The position numbers and the translations under genes were made by a program. A DNA stretch of 44,362 nucleotides. Source: Ruminococcus sp. Lineage in GTDB: Bacteria; Bacillota; Clostridia; Oscillospirales; Ruminococcaceae. The notes beneath the pieces are model-generated. The model saw only the letters and a list, made by a program, of their open reading frames with translations, was not told the DNA's origin and ran no database searches. Each line of letters starts with the position of its first letter. Positions within the stretch are counted from its first letter, which is position 1. Of this stretch, positions 19,996 to 27,599 are shown piece by piece. Location of the stretch: NCBI RefSeq assembly GCF_024691275.1, contig NZ_JAILNU010000063.1, positions 1 to 44,362 of the forward strand. The letters are read 5' to 3'.

Positions 19996-21340
19996 TGGTC
20001 AAACGTATTATTCGTCGTCTACCAGAACAGTTGCATTCCGTATGGTGCATATGAATGACGAGTTGGTTCTGCCTATCATGTTGGCATTTGTCTCGAGTTG
20101 CATTCCGTATGGTGCATATGAATGACGAGTGCTACTGGTATAATGGGGTTGATGTATCGCAGAGGTTGCATTCCGTATGGTGCATATGAATGACGAGACT
20201 ATCTAAGCCGCAACCGATTTTAAAAATCGGCTGTTGCATTCCGTATGGTGCATATGAATGACGAGTAAAACCGCAGTACTTATGAATAACACTCTTAAAG
20301 TTGCATTCCGTATGGTGCATATGAATGACGAGATACCGCCTACCTTAAAGCCAAATTTGTCGCCGTGTTGCATTCCGTATGGTGCATATGAATGACGAGG
20401 CACACTTACTATATCAGACAGAGAGATGATAGTGTTGCATTCCGTATGGTGCATATGAATGACGAGTTATTGCCAAGAATCCTGATGGTGAAAAAGAAAT
20501 AGTTGCATTCCGTATGGTGCATATGAATGACGAGTTACAGTTGATACCGTTATCCTCATAGACCATTAGTTGCATTCCGTATGGTGCATATGAATGACGA
20601 GTGGATTGCTGCGAGAGGATTTGAAGATGATGCAAGTTGCATTCCGTATGGTGCATATGAATGACGAGTGCTCTTTGAGTGGGTCAACAACGTCCATATG
20701 CAGGTTGCATTCCGTATGGTGCATATGAATGACGAGTGGAGAGCATCACCAACAGCGGCACGATCTGCACGTTGCATTCCGTATGGTGCATATGAATGAC
20801 GAGACATCGAAATTAAACAGATAATCATACTTTTTTCGTTGCATTCCGTATGGTGCATATGAATGACGAGTTAGCAAGTGTGACCATTTAGATTTTTTAT
20901 AACCGTTGCATTCCGTATGGTGCATATGAATGACGAGTTTGAATGGATAGCTTCATGGGCTTGTTGCATGAGTTGCATTCCGTATGGTGCATATGAATGA
21001 CGAGTTCAATCAAATTTGTTAAATCAGTGTTAGAGATAGTTGCATTCCGTATGGTGCATATGAATGACGAGATGTTTTTATTTGATTATTGGGAAAAAAA
21101 TGTCCCGTTGCATTCCGTATGGTGCATATGAATGACGAGTAAAAGAGCATCAACCCAATACCGATAACTTGCAGTTGCATTCCGTATGGTGCATATGAAT
21201 GACGAGTTACTAACTTTAACAGCACTCAGGAAGAAGATTTGTTGCATTCCGTATGGTGCATATGAATGACGAGTTGTGCAAAGATATCTTTGATTCGCTG
21301 CCGTTCTGTTGCATTCCGTATGGTGCATATGAATGACGTA
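19963..21340 (-). CRISPR. CRISPR array, 21 repeats and 20 spacers
   Basis: The 33-base repeat reads GTTGCATTCCGTATGG then TGCATATGAATGACGAG on the plus strand. Twenty copies are identical; the copy at 21308-21340 differs in its last two bases. Spacers are 34 bases (15) or 35 bases (5), all different. Repeat starts: 19963, 20030, 20097, 20165, 20233, 20300, 20367, 20434, 20502, 20569, 20636, 20704, 20771, 20838, 20905, 20972, 21039, 21107, 21174, 21241, 21308. The minus strand is taken as the crRNA strand because it ends GGAATGCAAC, like known Cas12f repeats. The degenerate copy at the right would then lie next to the leader, which is unusual since degeneration is normally at the far end. Confidence 0.97.
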
Positions 21341-21385
21341 TTCCGTCAACTAAAAAGAGTATATAAAAAAGCTAACTGAACAATA
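21341..21385 (-). promoter_or_regulatory. Candidate crRNA leader promoter
   Basis: On the minus strand TATTGT, 16-base spacer, TATACT (21358-21363), predicting a start about 10 bases before the first repeat. The -35 lies inside the terminator palindrome. Weak but correctly placed. Confidence 0.4.
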
Positions 21386-21404
21386 GCGCTCGGTTAGCTT
21401 TTTT
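21365..21404. terminator. Bidirectional terminator between array and AraC gene
   Basis: AAAAAAGCTAAC and GTTAGCTTTTTT are perfect 12-base arms. It separates the CRISPR locus from the next gene and would stop plus-strand transcripts running through the array. Confidence 0.88.
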
Positions 21405-21512
21405 GATATTATAACGAACGGTGACAAGAAATTAATAAACGCGAAAGGATTTGTGAAAAATATTACTATCGGGTAATTAGTATTTTATATATTACTTTCG
21501 TGCTGAAAAACA

Positions 21513-21542
21513 TTGACACTTTTATGCTGCTCGTGTTATAAT
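21513..21542 (+). promoter_or_regulatory. Promoter of the AraC-family gene
   Basis: Perfect TTGACA and TATAAT hexamers separated by 18 bases. Confidence 0.85.
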
Positions 21543-21577
21543 ATGTGCATAATTTAAAAATTTGGAGGGTAAAAACC

Positions 21578-22369
21578 TTGAAAATGTTCGAGATCGGCTA
21601 CAATCACAGGCACGATCGCAGCTTTTGCATAGATAGGCCCGACGGCTCAGACAGCTGGCTGATGCTTATCGTAAAAACGCCTGCTCATTTCAGAATAGGC
21701 GGAAAAGATGTTAGAACTTCGGCTCACTCATTTATCATCTACCGCCCCGACACACCACAGTATTACTATCCTGCCAGCAATGAATATTTTGATGACTGGA
21801 TGCACTTCATTCCAAACGAATCAGAACAGAATATGATGAAGGAACTCAATATCCCTCTGGATACTCCTGTTGATATCGCAGACATCACAGATATGTCTTC
21901 GATGATACGCAGTATGTGCTTCGAGCATTATTCTGCCGATCCGTACAGAGAGAAAGCAATAGACCTTTATTTTCAGCTCCTGATGTATAAGGTCTCCGAA
22001 AAACTGCGCAAGAAGGAGCTTATGGCAAATCGTCCCGAGGGAATATACTCCGAGAAGCTCCTCTGGATAAGGCAGTCTATATACCGCTGGCCAGGCAGAG
22101 ACTACTCCATAGACGATATGGCGAAGGAGCTTTCGCTGAGCCGTTCGCGTTTTCAGCATCTCTACACCGAGACCTTCGGCGTAAGCGTCAATAAAGATGT
22201 TATTACGAGCCGTCTGAACAAAGCGGCAGAGCTCTTAAAGACGACTGATATGTCTGTCAAGAATGTGGGAGTGAATGTAGGATACGGTAATACTTCGTAT
22301 TTTGTGAAGCTGTTCGGAAGCTTCTACGGAGTCACACCATTACAGTTCAGACAATCTGAAGATAAATAA
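21578..22369 (+). CDS. AraC-family transcriptional regulator with cupin-like sensor
   Basis: 263 residues. The N-terminal half is the AraC-type sugar-sensing cupin (DGSDSWLMLIVKTPAHFRIGG, then HSFIIYRPDTPQYYYP). The C-terminal 100 residues hold two helix-turn-helix motifs (YSIDDMAKELSLSRSRFQHL and VGYGNTSYFVKLFGSFYGVTP). It probably senses a sugar ligand. The start is taken as TTG at 21578 because GGAGGG is 8 bases upstream; ATG at 21584 is 14 bases from it. No transporter or glycosidase lies next to it. Confidence 0.88.
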   Translation: MKMFEIGYNHRHDRSFCIDRPDGSDSWLMLIVKTPAHFRIGGKDVRTSAHSFIIYRPDTPQYYYPASNEYFDDWMHFIPNESEQNMMKELNIPLDTPVDIADITDMSSMIRSMCFEHYSADPYREKAIDLYFQLLMYKVSEKLRKKELMANRPEGIYSEKLLWIRQSIYRWPGRDYSIDDMAKELSLSRSRFQHLYTETFGVSVNKDVITSRLNKAAELLKTTDMSVKNVGVNVGYGNTSYFVKLFGSFYGVTPLQFRQSEDK

Positions 22370-22398
22370 AAAAAGCGCCATTGGCGCTTTTTTTATTT
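22369..22398. terminator. Bidirectional terminator between AraC and TIR-domain genes
   Basis: AAAAAAAGCGCC and GGCGCTTTTTTT form perfect arms around AT, between converging genes. Confidence 0.9.
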
Positions 22399-23937
22399 AT
22401 CAAGCTGTTTTATAGTCACAGCGGCAGCGATCAGTAGTATTACTATCGTGACGGAAGCCCACTTGAAGTTGAAGGATATGGCGATGAAGGCAAGAACGGC
22501 AACGATAATTGCAGTGAATGTGAAAATGCGCCTTTTCAGGAGCAGCTTCCGCAGACGCTCGGCGGCTTTTCGTGTTTTTTCTTCCTTTGTGTGACGCAGC
22601 CGCAGTTCGTTCAGTTCCTTTTTTTCTTCGGAGACAATGATCTCCTGTTCGTACTGAAAAACTGCGTCGCGGACAGCGCTGACAAGGCGCTCGTAAATGG
22701 TAGTTATTTTGAGCTTGTCATCTCCCTCGGCATATTCAACAGCATTTTTTATGGAGCTGCCGAACAGTGTATCAAGGTTCTTGCGGAATGAATCTTCGTC
22801 GCTTACATCTGTTCCGAAATTCTTGTTATATTCTGATGCAAAGCCATTCACGACTTCTTCGAGGAGGAGCTCGCTGCTGTTTCGGCAGCTATTACACGCA
22901 AGAAAGTGAGTGAAATGTGCTTGCCAGCACTGCGGAGAAGCATCTGTAATGAGAGCGCTGTATTCCTTTGCGGCTTCAAAATCCTCTTCTGCGAGAAAAC
23001 CGTCCATTCGGCTCAGGAGCTTATCAGGATTTACTCTGCTTTGAGGGGCTGGGTGCGAGATTTTGGTATCATGCTCATTTTTTTTGATACAGCGAATGAG
23101 CTCGGTCAGGAAACCTATTCGTGAGATATCATGTACAGGAAATGCAGAAAGCTCTCGTGGGATACTGTCCGCAGGAATATCTCTAATGCATAAAATTAAT
23201 TGCTTCTGACTGTCCTTATGAGCTGCGGAGATGCATTTTTCATATTCTCTTCTGAACTGTGCCGCTGCAAAATTATGCGGTTCGGTGCAGACAGCAAGGA
23301 GCGATGATGAATTTGAAGCTGCCGCATTCGCATACAGTTCACGCTGATGTTCGGATAGGTCGCTGAGAGTTTTTGGCGAAAAGAAAACGCTCAGTCCTTC
23401 CTTGCAAAGCTGGTCATATATTTCAGCAGCAGCGCCGTTTGCTTCTTCATGAGGACAGCATATAAATACATCATATTTTTCTTCTGTTCCTATGCGGTCT
23501 ATTTTTTCATGTCGGAGCATTTCTATTGCCGCAGCTTCACGGCGGTAGAAACGAGCCTGTTCATCTGTTGCGAATTCAAGTGAATGAGTGTATTCTGAGC
23601 TTGAAGTAACATCAGAGTCATAAGTCCTTGTGATGAAAGGTATTTTCAGTCCTGACAGCGGATCATCGGTGTATTTGACACCGCAGCGGCAAAGGACTAT
23701 ACCCCAGTAACCGTCTGCTTCATCGGGAACGTTTGCGCAGAGTTCGAGGAAAATCTTCTCTGCTTCTTCCGCGTCATTTTTAAAAAGTAGAATGCAGGCT
23801 TTATTATAGAGTTCCGCTTGTTCATTGGAGTACTTTGTGGGGACAGTCTGGCGCGAGCCGCAGTGTTCGCACTCACACACTCCCGTATCTTCCGTGCAGA
23901 CCATGATGTTTCCGCACATTTTGCAGATATAATCCAT
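22393..23937 (-). CDS. Zinc-ribbon, TIR-like, membrane-anchored protein
   Basis: 514 residues. Residues 1-30 form a zinc ribbon (YICKMCGN and CECEHCGS). Residues 35-130 look helical and TPR-like. A TIR-like domain spans about 153-285, starting EKYDVFICCPHEEANGAAAEIYDQL and continuing LSVFFSPKTL. A helical and coiled-coil region follows (about 290-470), and two transmembrane helices close the protein (about 472-508). TIR domains act as NAD hydrolases or as adaptors. I cannot clearly place the catalytic glutamate; Glu200 is one option. AAGGCGGTGA precedes the ATG. Single gene. A role in phage defence is possible from the CRISPR neighbour but is not shown. Confidence 0.78.
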   Translation of the reverse strand: MDYICKMCGNIMVCTEDTGVCECEHCGSRQTVPTKYSNEQAELYNKACILLFKNDAEEAEKIFLELCANVPDEADGYWGIVLCRCGVKYTDDPLSGLKIPFITRTYDSDVTSSSEYTHSLEFATDEQARFYRREAAAIEMLRHEKIDRIGTEEKYDVFICCPHEEANGAAAEIYDQLCKEGLSVFFSPKTLSDLSEHQRELYANAAASNSSSLLAVCTEPHNFAAAQFRREYEKCISAAHKDSQKQLILCIRDIPADSIPRELSAFPVHDISRIGFLTELIRCIKKNEHDTKISHPAPQSRVNPDKLLSRMDGFLAEEDFEAAKEYSALITDASPQCWQAHFTHFLACNSCRNSSELLLEEVVNGFASEYNKNFGTDVSDEDSFRKNLDTLFGSSIKNAVEYAEGDDKLKITTIYERLVSAVRDAVFQYEQEIIVSEEKKELNELRLRHTKEEKTRKAAERLRKLLLKRRIFTFTAIIVAVLAFIAISFNFKWASVTIVILLIAAAVTIKQLDK

Positions 23938-24123
23938 TTACCGTTCACCGCCTTTGCGTTATCTCATATAATTATATCATACGCTTATCAAAATAGCAAG
24001 AAATGAGGCAAAAATGAGCGGTATTTTATTTTGAACGATCGTCAGAGCTGGACATTATTATTCTGATGTGATATACTGATAAAAAAGTATTATTAAGTCT
24101 TGTTTGATGAATGGAGTATTATC

Positions 24124-24876
24124 ATGATAATTGATTCGCATATGCATCTTCCGTATGAATACAGCAGCATCGAAGCCAAGAAAGCAGCGCTTCTTGCGGA
24201 GATGAGAAAAAACGGCGTGGATAAGGGGATAGTCATTTCCGATTCAGAGCTTGAGAGCTGCATCGGCTCAACAGAGGAATGTGCTGAGCTGTTCTGCGGC
24301 GACGATATGATAAAAGTGGTAGCAGGAATAAGTCCGCTCATAAGCTTTGATACGCAGTTGGAACTGTGCAGGAAGCTGCTGATGAGCAGACAGATAATCG
24401 GACTGAAAATATATACAGGTCACGAGAAATTTTTCTGTACTGACGAAAGGCTTATGCCTGTATATGAACTTGCAGCAGAGTTTGATGTTCCTGTGCTTTT
24501 TCACACCGGCTGGGACGATAATCAATATGCAATGCCCGCTGTCATGAGAGAGCTGGCGCAAAAAAGACAGTGTAACAGATTTGTGTACTGTCACTGTTTT
24601 TACCCCGATACCGATAGGTGCTTCGCTGAGCTTGGAGAATGCGAAAATGTATACTTTGACATATCTTCGACAGCTGACAATGAAGATATCCTGCCGCAGA
24701 TAAAAGTCTCTTTTGAACGAGGAATAAGCGCAGCTCCTGAACGATTCATATTCGGTTCTGATTTCGGGAGCTGTTCCCAGAGGGCACATATTGAATTTGC
24801 GAATAGTCTTGAGCTTACTGACAAACAGCGTGAACTCCTTATGCACGGGAATGCAGAAAAGGTATACGATTTGTAA
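24124..24876 (+). CDS. Metal-dependent amidohydrolase (TIM-barrel, amidohydrolase 2 type)
   Basis: 250 residues. MIIDSHMHL gives the N-terminal metal motif HxH, VLFHTGW and VYCHCFYPD give the further His ligands, and FGSDFG gives the last Asp. This pattern fits the amidohydrolase-2 family of hydrolases and decarboxylases. The substrate is unknown. The start at 24124 is directly followed by the conserved motif and has GGAG upstream; an earlier ATG at 24100 adds residues not seen in the family. Confidence 0.85.
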   Translation: MIIDSHMHLPYEYSSIEAKKAALLAEMRKNGVDKGIVISDSELESCIGSTEECAELFCGDDMIKVVAGISPLISFDTQLELCRKLLMSRQIIGLKIYTGHEKFFCTDERLMPVYELAAEFDVPVLFHTGWDDNQYAMPAVMRELAQKRQCNRFVYCHCFYPDTDRCFAELGECENVYFDISSTADNEDILPQIKVSFERGISAAPERFIFGSDFGSCSQRAHIEFANSLELTDKQRELLMHGNAEKVYDL

Positions 24877-24882
24877 AAAATG

Positions 24883-24911
24883 TTGCTTTTGGGCAGAAAA
24901 TGTGGTATAAT
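24883..24911 (+). promoter_or_regulatory. Promoter of the lysozyme gene
   Basis: TTGCTT, 17-base spacer, TATAAT. Confidence 0.7.
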
Positions 24912-24945
24912 TATCAAAAATCACGTTACAAAGAAAGGTATTAAT

Positions 24946-26247
24946 ATGAAGCTCAGATATATACTTCCACTTGCAGCTCTTTGTTTTTTGACAGGCTGCG
25001 GCGGCAAGAAGGTGCCCTCAGGGATAGAGAAGGCATCGGATGCAGTTACGACTACCGCGGCTGTATCTTCAACGTCGAAAACTACAGCAAAAGTCACAAC
25101 GACAAAAGCGACAACAACTACCCAAAAAGCAGATCCTCCCACAGACCTTGTGCTGAAATGCCGTGATACTGTGGAGGTCTATGATGAGATAAAACTCAGT
25201 GATTTTATTACCGAAAAAAATGTTGAGCTGAAAGACGGTTCGGTAATGCTCAATACCTCGGATACAGGCGTATTCGAGGCAGAGATACCGTACATATACA
25301 ACGGCAGCGAGTTCACGCAGAAGCTTCAGTATTCCGTAGTTGATACCACTGATCCGCTTATCCTGAATTCGGGCTGGGAGCCAAATCATAAAGTCGGAAC
25401 GAACTTTGATCTTAACGATTACGTAGGATTTGCAGACAATTATGACAGTACACCAAGCCTGAGCTATACAGGTGAAGTTGACCCGAATAAAGTCGGCTCA
25501 TATCCTATTACAGCCACAGTTACAGACAGTTCGAGAAACTCCGTCACATGGGATCTTACGATAAATGTCGTCGAGGAAGTGCCAAGACCAGTTGATGATA
25601 ATCTCCGTGTGAACTACAGCGATTTTATCAAGCGCTATGAAGGCGGAAATATCAGATTCGGAATAGATGTCTCCACATGGCAGGGCGACGTGGACTTCAA
25701 TGCAGTCCGTGATGCAGGGTGCAGCTTCGTAATGATACGTATAGGGTATTATTACAGCGAAGTTACCATGGACGACCAATTCATGGCAAATATAGAAAAA
25801 GCATCAGCAGCAGGACTTGATGTGGGATTATACTTCTACACTACCGACAATACCATAGACGGAGCGCGTGAACACGCTCGCTGGATAGTTCAGCAGCTCG
25901 ACGGAAAGAAATTACAAATGCCTATAGCATTTGACTGGGAGGAATTTGCCAACTTCCAGCAGTACGGCATGAGCATACATGACCTTAACGAGGTGTATTT
26001 AGCTTTTGCCGACGAGATAGAGAAGAACGGCTACTCGTCAATACTTTACAGCAGCAAGAACTTCCTCAACAACTTCTGGACAGAGAGCACTAAGGCAGCT
26101 CACCCTGTATGGCTGGCACATTTTGTTGATGAGACCAACTATGACGGTGAATATGCGATATGGCAGGCGAGTGCATACGGTCATATCCCGGGTATCTACG
26201 GAGATGTTGACATGGATATCCAGTATCTTGACAAGAAACTGAACTAA
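24946..26247 (+). CDS. Lipoprotein GH25 lysozyme-like muramidase
   Basis: 433 residues. A lipoprotein signal (MKLRYILPLAALCFLTGCGG) with lipobox LTGC places Cys18 as the lipid anchor. A Thr-rich linker (36-60) and one or two Ig-like domains (about 70-210) precede a GH25 barrel (about 235-430). The barrel carries Asp241 in FGIDVSTWQG and Asp330/Glu332 in AFDWEEF, the catalytic acid pair. It would cleave the MurNAc-GlcNAc bond of peptidoglycan at the cell surface. The start at 24946 is chosen because the signal peptide begins there and AAAGG lies upstream. The DUF4062 gene begins 26 bases after its stop, so they may be co-transcribed. Confidence 0.92.
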   Translation: MKLRYILPLAALCFLTGCGGKKVPSGIEKASDAVTTTAAVSSTSKTTAKVTTTKATTTTQKADPPTDLVLKCRDTVEVYDEIKLSDFITEKNVELKDGSVMLNTSDTGVFEAEIPYIYNGSEFTQKLQYSVVDTTDPLILNSGWEPNHKVGTNFDLNDYVGFADNYDSTPSLSYTGEVDPNKVGSYPITATVTDSSRNSVTWDLTINVVEEVPRPVDDNLRVNYSDFIKRYEGGNIRFGIDVSTWQGDVDFNAVRDAGCSFVMIRIGYYYSEVTMDDQFMANIEKASAAGLDVGLYFYTTDNTIDGAREHARWIVQQLDGKKLQMPIAFDWEEFANFQQYGMSIHDLNEVYLAFADEIEKNGYSSILYSSKNFLNNFWTESTKAAHPVWLAHFVDETNYDGEYAIWQASAYGHIPGIYGDVDMDIQYLDKKLN

Positions 26248-26272
26248 GAGATCAAAAATCAGGAGGAATATT

Positions 26273-27325
26273 ATGAAACCACGTATTTTTGTAAGCTCAA
26301 CATTTTACGACCTTAAATATGTCAGAGAAAATTTATCAGAATTTATCAGGAATCATGATTTTGAACCCATAATGTTTGAAGACGGCGATGTGGGATACAA
26401 TCCCGGAAAACCGCTTGACAAGTCATGCTATGATGCGATGAAGAATTCAGATATGGCAGTTCTCATCATCGGCGGACAGTACGGCAGCGCAGCGACCGAT
26501 CAGGAAACAGATAAAATAGACGAGTACATATCAATCACGCAGAACGAGTTCCGAACCGCAGTCAATAACGGTCTTGCCATATTTGCGTTTGTGGATTCAA
26601 AGGTGAAGACTGAGTACGATGTGTATATGAATAATTTTGATAAATTCAAATCTGATCCGGAATGTATCGCTTTCAGAGCAACTAAAGATATCAGGGTATT
26701 CAAGTTCATAAAGAGCGTCTACGATATGGGTATAATTTCCGTTACCGAGTTTAACAAGATCACGGATATAACCGACTTTCTGTCAAAGCAGTGGTCGGAT
26801 ATGTTCAAGAGGTATCTTGAGCAGAAAAAAGAGCGTAAGGAAATAGAGACTATCAAGCAGTCTGTCGCAAAGCTTGAAAGCCTTGTTGACAAAATGTCAA
26901 TGATGCTCGACGAAGTAGGCAAAAAGGTCATAGATAAGAAAGATTATGACGAAATAAAGGTTAAGCAGAATTTCGCTGAATTGAAAGAGATATTCACTAA
27001 AAAAATGAGAGTGACTGACGATAACTTTACAAACACTAAGAAAAGATCAGAGGATCTTTTTAATATGTTCAGTAAACTGTCGAAAGAGGCAGCAGAATTG
27101 GAACTGAATTTTGATAAAGATTTAGATTCAATACTACTTGATGAAAACATTGACAGCATTGATTTTTTTACAATTCCATATGACTATGAGTTTAGCATAA
27201 TGTATACGGGAGAAGTGGAAATTGAATTATTGTACAGAATCTGTGCTTTGCTGAAAGATGAAAAGGTAAGAGAACTTTTAGAAAAAGAATATACGAGCAT
27301 CATTAAAACGAGATCAAACGAGTAA
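26273..27325 (+). CDS. DUF4062-domain protein with coiled coil
   Basis: 350 residues, no signal peptide. Residues 1-95 are a DUF4062 domain (MKPRIFVSSTFYDLKYVRE...MKNSDMAVLIIGGQYGS), a Rossmann-like fold related to TIR and nucleoside-deoxyribosyltransferase folds. A long coiled coil (about 175-275) and an acidic C-terminal region follow. DUF4062 often begins larger NTPase proteins of anti-phage systems, but no NTPase domain is present here. AGGAGG lies ahead of the ATG. It is followed by a terminator. Confidence 0.8.
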   Translation: MKPRIFVSSTFYDLKYVRENLSEFIRNHDFEPIMFEDGDVGYNPGKPLDKSCYDAMKNSDMAVLIIGGQYGSAATDQETDKIDEYISITQNEFRTAVNNGLAIFAFVDSKVKTEYDVYMNNFDKFKSDPECIAFRATKDIRVFKFIKSVYDMGIISVTEFNKITDITDFLSKQWSDMFKRYLEQKKERKEIETIKQSVAKLESLVDKMSMMLDEVGKKVIDKKDYDEIKVKQNFAELKEIFTKKMRVTDDNFTNTKKRSEDLFNMFSKLSKEAAELELNFDKDLDSILLDENIDSIDFFTIPYDYEFSIMYTGEVEIELLYRICALLKDEKVRELLEKEYTSIIKTRSNE

Positions 27326-27328
27326 CAA

Positions 27329-27360
27329 AAATACCGCCTGTTCAAGGCGGTATTTTATAT
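27329..27360. terminator. Bidirectional terminator between DUF4062 gene and tRNA-Ala
   Basis: AATACCGCC pairs with GGCGGTATT, flanked by A-rich and T-rich runs, serving the two converging transcripts. Confidence 0.88.
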
Positions 27361-27364
27361 AAAG

Positions 27365-27437
27365 TGGACTTGAATGGGATCGAACCCTCGGCCTCTGCGT
27401 TGCGAACGCAGCGCTCTCCCAACTGAGCTACAAGCCC
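27365..27437 (-). tRNA. tRNA-Ala (anticodon CGC)
   Basis: 73 bases. The acceptor stem GGGCTTG/CAAGTCC has the G3-U70 wobble pair that marks alanine tRNAs. The D-arm is GCTCAGTTGGGAGAGC, the anticodon arm CTGCG-TTCGCAA-CGCAG, and the T-loop TTCGATC. CCA is not encoded. The T-stem (GAGGG with CCATT) has one G-A mismatch and one G-T pair. Confidence 0.93.
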
Positions 27438-27533
27438 ATATGCAGCTGAGTACATTATAGCACTCATTACAGGTCACGTCTATTGAAAAAACGAAAGTTT
27501 ACAATTTGTTCATAATTGTGTTTCGCTTTTTCC

Positions 27534-27563
27534 ATTGTACAAACTTACGTAATTGTGTTATAA
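27534..27563 (+). promoter_or_regulatory. Promoter of the membrane glycosyltransferase gene
   Basis: TTGTAC, 18-base spacer, TATAAT, about 37 bases before the ATG at 27600. Confidence 0.65.
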
Positions 27564-27599
27564 TGTAATATATTTATGAATTTTCGTAAGGAGAAGAAA

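Noticed and set aside
20132-21349. Several open frames on the minus strand with repeated MHHTECN, RHSYAPYGMQ and SSFICTIRNAT peptides
   Set aside because: They are translations of the CRISPR repeat in its three frames. The 67-68 base period rotates the frame, giving an apparent repeat protein.
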